Assembly (NCBI RefSeq): GCF_019970065.1
Contig: NZ_JAHXYH010000001.1
Coordinates: 310,001 to 374,000, forward strand
DNA: 64,000 nucleotides
Source of the DNA: Chryseobacterium sp. OSA05B
Lineage (GTDB): Bacteria; Bacteroidota; Bacteroidia; Flavobacteriales; Weeksellaceae
Direction of reading: 5' to 3'
Both the position numbers and the translations under genes were made by a program. The notes below the pieces were generated by a model. The model was not told the DNA's origin. It saw only the letters and a list, made by a program, of their open reading frames with translations, and did no database searches. Positions 37,761 through 46,680 of this stretch are shown here, piece by piece. The first letter of the stretch is position 1; each line of letters opens with the position of its first letter.

Positions 37761-38231
37761 ATGACTGCAGAACAATATATTCCCGACGAAAAAGACCTTT
37801 CCATCCTGCGTTTGTTGCAGAAAGATGCTAAAATGAGTGTGCGTGACATTTCCGCCAGAATCAATTTAAGCCCCACACCTACCCATGAACGGATTAAGCG
37901 GATGGAAAAACTTGGAATCATTAAAGAATATACTGCCGTGATTGACCGTAAAAAAGTGAATAAAGGCATGATGGTGATCTGCATGATCGCTTTAAATGTT
38001 CACAATAAAAAAACAGCCGGAAAGTTCATTGAAGAAGTAGGAAAACTCAAAGAGGTTGTAGAATTTTACAACATCAGCGGGGATTTTGATTTTATGCTGA
38101 AGATCCTGGCTCCGAATATGGATGAATTCCATGAATTTTTCGTCAATAAACTTTCTGAAATTGAAGGCATTGGACAGACGAAAAGTATTTTTGTGATGAA
38201 CAGTATTAAGGAAAGTGTGCAGATATTATAA
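37761..38231 (+). CDS. Lrp/AsnC family transcriptional regulator
   Basis: The 156-residue protein has an N-terminal helix-turn-helix (KDLSILRLLQKDAKMSVRDISARINLSPTPTHERIKRMEKLGII) and a C-terminal RAM effector domain (KFIEEVGKLKEVVEFYNISGDFDFMLKILAPNMDEFHEFFV). These regulators sense amino acids. Its own ATG overlaps a GAACATATG site. Confidence 0.92.
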   Translation: MTAEQYIPDEKDLSILRLLQKDAKMSVRDISARINLSPTPTHERIKRMEKLGIIKEYTAVIDRKKVNKGMMVICMIALNVHNKKTAGKFIEEVGKLKEVVEFYNISGDFDFMLKILAPNMDEFHEFFVNKLSEIEGIGQTKSIFVMNSIKESVQIL

Positions 38232-38238
38232 AGAGGAT

Positions 38239-38441
38239 GGAAGCAGGAAGATAGGAGATGGAGGTACTTTCATTCTGTAAATGGATTGCAGAGCTTTTTA
38301 AGATCCTTGTTAAGTTTTAAAACCTTGATAAGGACTTTTACCAAATTCATATTAAATTAATAAAAACTCAAATATTCAATAAAAACGAGATTGATTACCC
38401 GTTCTTCTTCCAGTAACTTTCATCTCCGATCTTCCTACTCC
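38239..38441. repeat. Inverted purine-rich repeat pair
   Basis: The left arm (38239-38268) reads GGAAGCAGGAAGATAGGAG, then ATGGAGGTACT. The right arm (38412-38441) is close to its reverse complement (AGTAACTTTCATCTCCGAT, then CTTCCTACTCC). About 140 nt lie between, without a gene. This makes a MITE-like arrangement of a repeat unit common in flavobacterial spacers. Confidence 0.5.
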
Positions 38442-38526
38442 CTATCTTTAAGAATCTTTTAATATTTTAATTTCCTGATTCTATTCAGGAATTGCTAAAT
38501 TGAAGATCCATTTAAAATTACTGAAT

Positions 38527-39315
38527 ATGCCCTGGAATCCTGACGTTTACAATCATTTTAAAGATATCCGTTTTAAACCGTTTTATGATCTTGCTGAACT
38601 GATTTCCAATGAGAAAGAGATGAAAGCAGTGGATCTGGGCTGCGGAACGGGTGAACAAACTTCTATACTTACCGAAAAGCTGACCTATGCCACATTTACA
38701 GGCATTGATTCGTCTCCTGAGATGCTGGAAAAGTCTAAGGCGCTGGAAAATGAACGCCTCCATTTCAGAATCGCTACGACTGAAGAAATGCTGGAAGCTG
38801 ATGAAAAGTGGGATCTTATCTTCAGCAATGCAGCGCTTCAGTGGTCAGACAATCACCAGGAACTCTTCCCTAAACTGATTTCCAAACTGAATAGCGGCGG
38901 TCAACTTGCTGTACAAATGCCTTACCAGCCAGGCAACACCTTAAATAAAATTCTTTTTGAACTGGCGAATGACGAACCTTTCCGCACACAGCTAAAGGGC
39001 TGGAACCGCCCATCTGCCGTACTTACGATTGATGAATATGCACAGATCCTGTTTGAGAATGGTGTTGAGGACCTGAATTTATCACAGAAAGTCTATCCTA
39101 TCATTGCAGAGGATCATGAAACTTTATTCAAATTTATCTCCGGATCAGCGTTGATTCCTTATCTGGAAAGACTTGATGAGGAACAGCAGAAAATCTTCAC
39201 CACCGAATTTAAAGCACGTATTGAGGAAAATTTCATGACACTTCCGGCTATTTATGCATTTAAAAGAATCCTCCTTTACGGAAGAAAAAATAAAAAAAGC
39301 CCTGCATACCATTAA
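38527..39315 (+). CDS. Class I SAM-dependent methyltransferase, trans-aconitate methyltransferase-like
   Basis: From the ATG at 38527 the product has 262 residues beginning MPWNPDVYNHFKDIR. SAM-binding motifs are AVDLGCGTGEQT and GIDSSPEMLEKSKAL, followed by WDLIFSNAALQWSDNHQELF and GGQLAVQMPYQPGN. This pattern is that of Tam. The upstream frame would need a TTG start at 38500 and is not used. The terminator stem begins inside its last codons. Confidence 0.87.
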   Translation: MPWNPDVYNHFKDIRFKPFYDLAELISNEKEMKAVDLGCGTGEQTSILTEKLTYATFTGIDSSPEMLEKSKALENERLHFRIATTEEMLEADEKWDLIFSNAALQWSDNHQELFPKLISKLNSGGQLAVQMPYQPGNTLNKILFELANDEPFRTQLKGWNRPSAVLTIDEYAQILFENGVEDLNLSQKVYPIIAEDHETLFKFISGSALIPYLERLDEEQQKIFTTEFKARIEENFMTLPAIYAFKRILLYGRKNKKSPAYH

Positions 39316-39329
39316 TGCAGGGCTTTTTT
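39292..39329. terminator. Bidirectional terminator between the methyltransferase and secreted-protein genes
   Basis: GCCCTGCAT (39299-39307) pairs with ATGCAGGGC (39315-39323), with A-run before and T-run after. The methyltransferase stop codon (39313-39315) lies at the loop edge, so the stem is partly coding. Confidence 0.85.
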
Positions 39330-39349
39330 GAATCGTTTATCTACTGTTG

Positions 39350-39877
39350 TTATTTCCAGTAATTCCAAACTGTGCCGTCAAAAACAGCAAAGGTTTTACT
39401 GGCTGTATCGTAACAGATCATTCCGGGATACGGACTTTTCACATTAAGATGGGGTGAAGATATTTTAGGAAGAATCATCGCTTTATCCGGTGCTTCCAGG
39501 ACAAGAACGCCATCTGCACTTCCGGCCTGGCTACCGATCACCACTCCATTACCGGTTTCATCTGCACTGTTATTGATTACTGCTGAACCATTCCCGGTAT
39601 CACTCAGGGCTTTCCATGCATTATTTTCATACACTTTTACTTTGTCGTCGGATCTGTCAAAAACAAATGTTCCATTCGCCGGGCTGCCTGTCGGAAGTCC
39701 CTGTATGGCGGGAAGAATAATACCTTTTGTATTGGTCGGGATATTATTGAAATCCAATACCGTACTGTTGCCGTCAACTGTTTCTTTTTCTATAGCAACC
39801 TGGGCGCAAAAAGTATTAAAAAATACTAATAACAGGGCTATGCTTACGTTTTTTAAAGGTTTCATATTATTACTCAT
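39350..39877 (-). CDS. Secreted hypothetical protein with W-containing surface motif
   Basis: The product is 175 residues from the ATG at 39877 (MSNNMKPLKNVSIALLLVFFNTFCAQ...), or 171 residues from the ATG at 39865. It has a signal peptide. Two related units occur: GTFVFDRSDDKVKVYENNAWKAL and PGMICYDTASKTFAVFDGTVWNYWK. The upstream gene product ends in a similar unit, so both may be surface or stalk proteins secreted together. No enzymatic motif is seen. Longer starts overlap the upstream stop. Confidence 0.7.
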   Translation of the reverse strand: MSNNMKPLKNVSIALLLVFFNTFCAQVAIEKETVDGNSTVLDFNNIPTNTKGIILPAIQGLPTGSPANGTFVFDRSDDKVKVYENNAWKALSDTGNGSAVINNSADETGNGVVIGSQAGSADGVLVLEAPDKAMILPKISSPHLNVKSPYPGMICYDTASKTFAVFDGTVWNYWK

Positions 39878-39881
39878 TAGG

Positions 39882-40934
39882 TTAATCATTACAGCTTCTT
39901 TCAATACATTTCCATTGGGTTCCATTGTACAGTTTCACACAACGGTCCTGAATATCATAGACCAGCATTCCTTCTTTCGGCTCTGCAACGGCATCTCCCA
40001 ACTGAGGCGTCTGACTTACATGCTGCACTCTGGTAATAACAAAACCTTTCGTTTTTGATTCTAAGGCAAGAAATCCGTTGGGAATATTTTCCGGCCAACT
40101 TGTGGTTTTCTGCTGTACCGTGATTCCCATTTTAGTATAACCGTCCGGCGTTCCCAAAGTGGCAGGCTTGGTACAGTAATCGTCTAATTCATGAACAATT
40201 TCATCTGCGAAACCACAGGCAAACTTATCTTCAGGAAGTCCATCAGGCCATAAAGTCGGGCATAAGGCTTTAGTAGCATTAGGACCACAGAAACTGGCAT
40301 TTCCAGGAGTCAGACCCGTAACGGTATCCATGGCAATGGCAATAATCTGGCTGTCATTACTGAATATGGACGTTCCTCCTCCGTTCACCTGAGCTTTTGC
40401 AATACAGTAGGCTTTTCCCAAAGGAGCCCCCACATAATTTACAAAGGGATAGGTAGTGGACTGCTGGCTAAATGTTCCGCATATTTCCACGACACTGTAC
40501 GTACCCATGTCAATAGTAGACATTGATCCGGGAAATGTTCCCAGAAATGTAGGATCTCCCTGTGAAACCGATCCTTTAAGCGAAAGGTAGGCTTTTGTTC
40601 CCAGCTTCACTTTTGAGTTTTTCTGACTTCCGAAAACCCCTATCAGGATTGAGCCTTCTGATTTTACACTTCCTGTATCACCAATTTCTAAATTACCGTT
40701 CACTGTAATTCCTTTTACGATAAGTGAAGCTCCCGGCTGGATGATCAGAAGTGCATCCTGAGGAATCATGATATCGTTAACCAGTGTAAGGTTTCCGGTA
40801 AGGCAATAAGTTTCTCCAGGATTCATGGCCTGGCCTGTATAAGCTGTACATTGCGCTCCCGCAATGCCGTAAAAAAGAGCCATTAACAAGAAAATGAATT
40901 TCTCATTAATGGCACCAAAATTTAAATTATCCAT
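39882..40934 (-). CDS. Secreted hypothetical protein with beta-helix-like repeats
   Basis: The 350-residue protein has a signal peptide (KFIFLLMALFYGIAGAQ). Residues 45-120 have the regular short-strand look of a beta-helix (LTLVNDIMIPQDALLIIQPGASLIVKGITVNGNLEIGD). The C-terminus reads GMLVYDIQDRCVKLYNGTQWKCIERSC, related to units in the next gene. It is in one operon with 39350-39877. Function unknown. Confidence 0.75.
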   Translation of the reverse strand: MDNLNFGAINEKFIFLLMALFYGIAGAQCTAYTGQAMNPGETYCLTGNLTLVNDIMIPQDALLIIQPGASLIVKGITVNGNLEIGDTGSVKSEGSILIGVFGSQKNSKVKLGTKAYLSLKGSVSQGDPTFLGTFPGSMSTIDMGTYSVVEICGTFSQQSTTYPFVNYVGAPLGKAYCIAKAQVNGGGTSIFSNDSQIIAIAMDTVTGLTPGNASFCGPNATKALCPTLWPDGLPEDKFACGFADEIVHELDDYCTKPATLGTPDGYTKMGITVQQKTTSWPENIPNGFLALESKTKGFVITRVQHVSQTPQLGDAVAEPKEGMLVYDIQDRCVKLYNGTQWKCIERSCND

Positions 40935-41464
40935 ATGATTTTATAATAAATTAGTACTTTTTACATAATTTAAAGAGGGAAAAATAAAATTTTACATCAC
41001 AAAACCAGTGAACAATATGCATACCAAAGTTCATTTTAGGCCTAATAACCGGCTGGTTGTTTTTTGATTTAAACAGATGTATCCGGCGGTATAGAAGGGA
41101 CTTAAATGATGGCGAAAAAAAATGAATTTATTTTGAAAACAATAACATGCGTTGTAAAATTTAGTCTAAATCTTAGATGATCTAAAAAGTCAATCCGAGA
41201 AGGTCACTTTAAAATCAAGACCATGATTTTCAGGGATGTATCAACAAATTTTCAAATATTCCTGTATTAAAAAGCCTTTCCAATTAATTAGATTTTACAA
41301 ATAAAAACTATAGAAATTACAAATAATACAAACTATTCCTTTTATCATTGAACTTTAATCATCAAAACAATAATTTAAAGTCACATTAAGGTGATTAATA
41401 TTGATTTCTGATCATAATATTTCATATATTAGTGATAACTAAAAACCATCAAAATTCAAAATTT
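40935..41464. other. Divergent promoter region
   Basis: These 530 AT-rich bases separate divergently transcribed secreted-protein genes. A weak candidate promoter for the plus-strand gene is TTG at 41401 with TATATTAG at 41425-41432. No ORF or repeat structure of note is seen. Confidence 0.35.
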
Positions 41465-42640
41465 ATGAAAACATCACTATTATCCATGAAAAATGGTCTG
41501 ACCGCTGCTATGCTTCTTTTAACAGGAATCGCAAGCGCACAACAATGGCAGGTTACCGGAAACGGAGGAATTACTCCAGCCAATTATGCCGGCACCGTAG
41601 ATCCAAGGGCATTTTTTCTGAGAACCAATGGAGCTTCTTCCAATCCTGGACAGGCTATTCTCAACGAGGCCGGTTCATTCATCGTTGATGCAGTTAATAA
41701 CTCCAATGTGGCGAAAGTAAAAGGAAGCATCATTACGGGATCATCCAATATTCTTGGAGCACAAGCCGGAAGTTCCATAGTAAGCGGCTGGGGAAATGAT
41801 CTCAGTAATGGCGGAGGTGCCAATATCGTGAGCGGACAGGACAACATTGTCCTGAATAATTCTAGCAAATCTGTAGCTCTGGGTTGGAAAAATATCATCA
41901 GAAATCATAACCAATTTGCTTTAGGCGTAGGTATTGACCTTAAAGACGTGTATTCCGGCGGATTCGGAATTGATCTTGCGGCTACGGGAAACCGTTCTTT
42001 TGTGATCGGATCCGGAACCGGAGGCGTAAAACTGACGAATAATATTCCATTGTCTATCATGTTTGGTTTATCTCCTACAGCCACTATGCTGATCAAGGAT
42101 AAAAGTGTAGGAATTCTTACGCTGTCTCCTACGGCCAATTTTCATACGGTAGGAACGGTAAGGCATGAGAATCTGCCTACAGGAAGCGGAAATGCTCTGG
42201 TTGTAGATGCCAGTGGAAATGTAATGGTTTCCAGCACTCCCCTTAATAAAACAGCGTCTTCTGACGAAACCATCATGCAGCTGGAAGACCGCATCAAAAA
42301 TCTCGAAAACACAGTAGAAGAACTGAAACAGCTGTTACTGAATAAGAACGGTTTATCATCGGATCTTTCGTCATCAGATGTCGCTCAGCTTTCTCAAAAT
42401 GTTCCCAATCCTACTAAAAACGGAACAAGCATCAGCTACTATCTTCCCAATGATGCAAAAACAGCTTCCATTGAGGTTTACAATATCTCCGGTCAGCTGG
42501 TAAGATCTCTTCCCCTCCGTGAAAGAGGACATGCTAAAGTTACCCTTTCAGGTTCCGAACTGCCATCCGGTACGTACGTTTATAAAATGACTACCGACGG
42601 AAAAATAACGGGTTCCAAAAAGATGGTGATCCGGGATTAA
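41465..42640 (+). CDS. T9SS type A sorting domain-containing surface protein
   Basis: From the ATG at 41465 the product has 391 residues with a signal peptide (LLSMKNGLTAAMLLLTGIASAQ), a glycine/asparagine-rich repeat region (SNILGAQAGSSIVSGWGNDLSNGG), a short coiled coil (DETIMQLEDRIKNLENTVEELKQLL) and a C-terminal type A sorting domain (NVPNPTKNGTSISYYLPND ... VYNISGQLVRSL ... LPSGTYVYKMTTDG). The C-terminal signal directs export by the type IX system and attachment to the outer surface. The repeat-then-coiled-coil order suggests a trimeric fibre. The frame upstream from 41432 is not needed. Confidence 0.85.
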   Translation: MKTSLLSMKNGLTAAMLLLTGIASAQQWQVTGNGGITPANYAGTVDPRAFFLRTNGASSNPGQAILNEAGSFIVDAVNNSNVAKVKGSIITGSSNILGAQAGSSIVSGWGNDLSNGGGANIVSGQDNIVLNNSSKSVALGWKNIIRNHNQFALGVGIDLKDVYSGGFGIDLAATGNRSFVIGSGTGGVKLTNNIPLSIMFGLSPTATMLIKDKSVGILTLSPTANFHTVGTVRHENLPTGSGNALVVDASGNVMVSSTPLNKTASSDETIMQLEDRIKNLENTVEELKQLLLNKNGLSSDLSSSDVAQLSQNVPNPTKNGTSISYYLPNDAKTASIEVYNISGQLVRSLPLRERGHAKVTLSGSELPSGTYVYKMTTDGKITGSKKMVIRD

Positions 42641-42666
42641 ATTCTTGATATATATTTTCAAAAATG

Positions 42667-42703
42667 CAGTCGATGATATTATATTTCATCGGCTGTTTTT
42701 TTT
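42667..42703 (+). terminator. Rho-independent terminator of the T9SS surface protein gene
   Basis: CAGTCGATGA (42667-42676) pairs with TCATCGGCTG (42686-42695) over ten positions including one G-U, followed by eight T. The remaining bases to 42944 hold nothing further that I recognise. Confidence 0.85.
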
Positions 42704-42944
42704 GTTTCTATGAAATGTCTTCGGCTTATTGATCTAACAACTCTCTGATTAATTTCCACAATATGAGACAATAACGAAAAAATATTAATGTAAATAAATT
42801 TAATACTTATCATTTTTCCAGCAACAAAGGGCCAAAAGTTAAATATTTTTATATCTTTAAAAAATATTTCCCTTATGAATGAAATTTAATTTTAACAGAT
42901 TTGGGAAATACTTTATTTTTAAAACATCATATAACCAACAAGCT

Positions 42945-43469
42945 ATGAAGAGCTTTCTGCTAGCTATTTCTCTAATAGGAATTTTATCCTCATGCCAAGA
43001 CAAAGACAGTGATCCTGACGCTACAACACTTCCCCAGGCTACACAAACCGGCGCAGATACAGGCGGAGCACTCGTAAACGGTAAAATATGGGTTTCCAAA
43101 ATTGAAAAATCCACGGTGGCTGCCCTGGGAAACAATACCACCTATACATTTGTGAACAATGAATATTCACTGAAAGTCCATTTAAGAAATGCTGAAAACC
43201 CAAGCGGGAATACCATTCAGCTCCTGCTGGTGAGCGGTCAGGATTTCGCGGTTGGAGATTATCCGCTCAATGAAAACGATCACGGGCTGTACTATGATTC
43301 GTCTAAAATCTATGCTACGGATCACGAAAACATCGGGACCTTATCTATTACCCAATTTGACAAAGCCAATAAAATCATTTCAGGAACCTTCAGCTTTAAA
43401 GCCAAATACTATTACAACGGCGAAACAGTAACCGTTACCGAAGGCCGTTTCGACAGAAAATATCAATAA
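42945..43469 (+). CDS. Lipoprotein (DUF6252-like)
   Basis: From the ATG at 42945 the product has 174 residues with a lipoprotein signal (SFLLAISLIGILSSCQDKDSD). The beta-rich body ends ISGTFSFKAKYYYNGETVTVTEGRFD, a pattern of DUF6252-type flavobacterial lipoproteins. The T9SS hydrolase gene follows after 21 nt, so the two probably form an operon. Function unknown. Confidence 0.75.
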   Translation: MKSFLLAISLIGILSSCQDKDSDPDATTLPQATQTGADTGGALVNGKIWVSKIEKSTVAALGNNTTYTFVNNEYSLKVHLRNAENPSGNTIQLLLVSGQDFAVGDYPLNENDHGLYYDSSKIYATDHENIGTLSITQFDKANKIISGTFSFKAKYYYNGETVTVTEGRFDRKYQ

Positions 43470-43490
43470 TTTTTTTTAACTAATACCTTT

Positions 43491-46400
43491 ATGAAAACAA
43501 AAGTTTTTCTCTTTATTTTATCCTTATCGGGATTTATTGGGTTCGGTCAGACCAAGAAAGTCATCCCCAGGACCAAGGATATCCAGGATAATACCCTGCA
43601 GTCTGTTTTTGCCAATCTGGAAAAGGACAGAATTCCCAATGGTCTCCTGCTGGATGCGGCGATAGAATTCGCCAATCTTAAAAAATATGACGGTACGATG
43701 CCCGACAGCTCCTATACGAGCTCTAAACTGGTGGCAGATATTTACAATACCGTCCTTATGAGCCGTCTTTCTGCCAATGCCACTATCACGCATACTTCCG
43801 ATGCTCTTGTTTCGCAATGGAAAGCAGAACAGCAGATGGATATCATTCCTCTTGGAGGTGTTTTTTACAAATACAGCCAGTTTTCACAGGCTACCCAGCA
43901 GAATGCACAAAACACGGGAGATCCGGGTACTTTAACCGTTACTAACGGCACTGTACAGGATAAATACGTGAACGGCGTGTGGCAAAATCCATATGAAGAA
44001 AAGTATGTGCTTGCCCTTTCGCCTTCTGTTTCTTCTCACAACAAGCTGAATTTTAAGATTAAACTTCCTAACAATCTGTTTCTCACCAACCAAACTTCGC
44101 AGATTCAGAAAATAGAGTATAAACTAAGTGATCAGCTGCCTTATGAGATACTGCCTTACAACCAACTGATTAATGTAAGCTATGCCGCACTGGGAACGTA
44201 TCACTGGACTTTCAAAGTTACCCTTAATTCCGGGGAAGTATTGTATACGCATACCCAGTTTACCGTCAATGGTGACATGGGGAAATATGTGGATACGGCC
44301 ATGGAATCTAAAAATACGAACTTAGGTCAATACACTAAGAACGTGATTTTTAATGGTGCCAACAGAGCTACGATGTATATCAAGCTTGCTCCGGGACATA
44401 CTCAAATTACCAAACCGCTTATTGTAGCAGAAGGTTTTGACATGGGGGCTATTGTAGCTCCAACGCAGGAAGCGGGTCTGACTAATATTGATACGTTTAT
44501 TTCAAGCCTTTGGGGAGGATCGTCTTCACTGTATTTTGATATTAATAACGGTTATGACATCATCTATGTAGACTGGAATAATGGTGTAGATTATATCCAG
44601 AATAACGCAGCCCTGCTTTCAACGGCGATCCAATGGGTGAATGCAAAGAAGTCCGGAATGGAACCTAACGTAGTGATCGGGCAAAGTATGGGTGGCCTTG
44701 TTGCGAGATATGCATTGAAAGACATGGAGCAAAAAGGAATCCCTCATGTGACCAAGCTTTTCATTTCTGATGACAGCCCGCATCTGGGTGCCAATATTCC
44801 ACTGGGAATGCAGTATATGTTGATTAATGTCGCAAGAGCTTATATCAGAACCCCTCTGGTGGCGGGAATCGGAGAATTTATTGTTCCGATGTTCAATCAG
44901 GGGATCTCTATCAATGATGTTCTTACGTTGACGGACACTCCTGCTGCCAGACAAATGCTTATCAATTATGCTGACGGTAATTATCAACTGAACAATACGA
45001 TCCATGACAACTGGCAAAACGAGCTTAAGCTTAAAGGTTATCCTCAGCTGACCAGAAATGTAGCCATATCTAACGGCAGTGAGTGCGGAACGGATCAGAC
45101 TCTTTCCAATTTACTTCGTCTTTATAAGGAAACCAACAAACAGCATATGTTCTCCGATATCATAGGAGCATTGGTAGGAGTAGCTACCAACCGTCTGGAT
45201 ATGATTCTGCTGTCATCTGTTCCGGGAAGTTCCAAATATGTATTTGACTTCACAGTACGTCCTATGACACAGCTTAATGCCGGAACACAGGTGTACAACG
45301 GAAGCATTAAATACAAAAAGAAAGTGCTTTGGCTGATCAATGCCCAGGTAACTTTATTGGGTGGAAGCAGAACACAGCCGGGAGGTATTCTTCCTATAGA
45401 TAAATATGGAGGCGGTAAGTTTAAACTGGCTCAAAACCAGCTGCCATCATATGTTACGGATAATCTTACGACCACTCCGTTCAGCTTTATTCCTACGCCA
45501 AGTGCATTGGATTACAAATCAGGAAATACCGTTTTAACGGAGGCGGATTATCAGAGACCATTCTCTCCTATTGATGACGCTGCGAATGTTCCTTTCGCTA
45601 ATTTCGTGGCAGAAAAAGTAGATGCCAATCAGGAGCATATCACTTTCAGTGCAAGAAACGGACAGTTTATCCTGAACCAGCTTTCAACAAATACGGCTGT
45701 ACAGAATCAGAAAATAACTTCTTCTTATCTGTGCGGATCCAAGATCAAGATCGGAGGAGATGCTGCATCATGTGGAGCTACGCCTCTTACGTATACTACA
45801 GGTTTTGCGCCGTCTATTTCATGGTCTATCGTTAATGGTGCAGGTCTTGTTGATATCAATGGTCCTACCGATCTGCCTCAGATCACTTTCACACCAAAAC
45901 CGTATGCCAACGGAAATGTAAGACTTCAGGCATTACTTTCGGGAGATGGTGCCAGCAACAGCGTCACAAAAGACGTTTGGATAGGTGCTCCAATGGTTTA
46001 TATGCAGAATTACTGTACAGATCCAAGTCAGACCATGTGTTATTTACAGGGGATTACAACTTCTTTCCCTGTAGGGTCTACGATATCTTTAAGCCTTGAT
46101 GCAGCAGGATTAGACAGTATAGATAACTCAGGAAATACTTGGGAATGGGAAAAAGTAATGGGTAACTTCAAATTTGTAGGTTCTCCTTACGTAGCCGATG
46201 TTCAGAACAACGGAAACGGAAGTAAAGGTAAGGTAGCCAATCTTCAGGCAACAGGAAGCAACAGTACCCTTGCCTTTAAAGGAAGAGCCAAAAGTGCTTG
46301 CGGATGGGGTCCATGGAAGTGGTTCTACTGGAATATCTATTCTTCCAGAATGATGCAGGTAGAAAACTATTTCATGATTTCTCCCAATCCTACAGACGAT

Positions 46401-46616
46401 ATCATCAATATCTCTTTACTGGATCCAACGAACACATCTGAAATCAAAACCGATATTCAGGCTGAATTATACAATCCAACAGGAAACAGAAGCGGAAGCA
46501 TTAAACTGAATAATTTCAGAGGAACGATGTCTGCATCAGGTCTACTGCCAGGTGTATATACTTTAAAAATAATCTACAACGGAAAATCTGAAACCCACCA
46601 GATTATTAAGAAATAA
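43491..46616 (+). CDS. Large T9SS-secreted alpha/beta hydrolase
   Basis: The 1041-residue protein has a signal peptide (MKTKVFLFILSLSGFIGFG), an alpha/beta hydrolase region with nucleophile elbow IGQSMGGLVARYAL (Ser399) preceded by PLIVAEGFDMGAI, and a C-terminal type A sorting domain (YFMISPNPTDDIINISLLDP ... LLPGVYTLKIIYNGKSETHQII). A putative His/Asp pair cannot be assigned with certainty. It is probably a lipase- or esterase-like surface enzyme; the substrate is unknown. A terminator follows. Confidence 0.82.
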   Translation: MKTKVFLFILSLSGFIGFGQTKKVIPRTKDIQDNTLQSVFANLEKDRIPNGLLLDAAIEFANLKKYDGTMPDSSYTSSKLVADIYNTVLMSRLSANATITHTSDALVSQWKAEQQMDIIPLGGVFYKYSQFSQATQQNAQNTGDPGTLTVTNGTVQDKYVNGVWQNPYEEKYVLALSPSVSSHNKLNFKIKLPNNLFLTNQTSQIQKIEYKLSDQLPYEILPYNQLINVSYAALGTYHWTFKVTLNSGEVLYTHTQFTVNGDMGKYVDTAMESKNTNLGQYTKNVIFNGANRATMYIKLAPGHTQITKPLIVAEGFDMGAIVAPTQEAGLTNIDTFISSLWGGSSSLYFDINNGYDIIYVDWNNGVDYIQNNAALLSTAIQWVNAKKSGMEPNVVIGQSMGGLVARYALKDMEQKGIPHVTKLFISDDSPHLGANIPLGMQYMLINVARAYIRTPLVAGIGEFIVPMFNQGISINDVLTLTDTPAARQMLINYADGNYQLNNTIHDNWQNELKLKGYPQLTRNVAISNGSECGTDQTLSNLLRLYKETNKQHMFSDIIGALVGVATNRLDMILLSSVPGSSKYVFDFTVRPMTQLNAGTQVYNGSIKYKKKVLWLINAQVTLLGGSRTQPGGILPIDKYGGGKFKLAQNQLPSYVTDNLTTTPFSFIPTPSALDYKSGNTVLTEADYQRPFSPIDDAANVPFANFVAEKVDANQEHITFSARNGQFILNQLSTNTAVQNQKITSSYLCGSKIKIGGDAASCGATPLTYTTGFAPSISWSIVNGAGLVDINGPTDLPQITFTPKPYANGNVRLQALLSGDGASNSVTKDVWIGAPMVYMQNYCTDPSQTMCYLQGITTSFPVGSTISLSLDAAGLDSIDNSGNTWEWEKVMGNFKFVGSPYVADVQNNGNGSKGKVANLQATGSNSTLAFKGRAKSACGWGPWKWFYWNIYSSRMMQVENYFMISPNPTDDIINISLLDPTNTSEIKTDIQAELYNPTGNRSGSIKLNNFRGTMSASGLLPGVYTLKIIYNGKSETHQIIKK

Positions 46617-46645
46617 GATTGATCTTTTAAATGTTTTTAAATGTG

Positions 46646-46674
46646 AATGGCAGCCTTTGGGCTGCCATTTTTTT
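46646..46674 (+). terminator. Rho-independent terminator after the T9SS hydrolase
   Basis: AATGGCAGCC (46646-46655) pairs with GGCTGCCATT (46660-46669), followed by a T-run. It marks the left edge of the AT-rich defence island; mcrC ends 7 nt later on the other strand. Confidence 0.85.
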
Positions 46675-46680
46675 GGTGGT

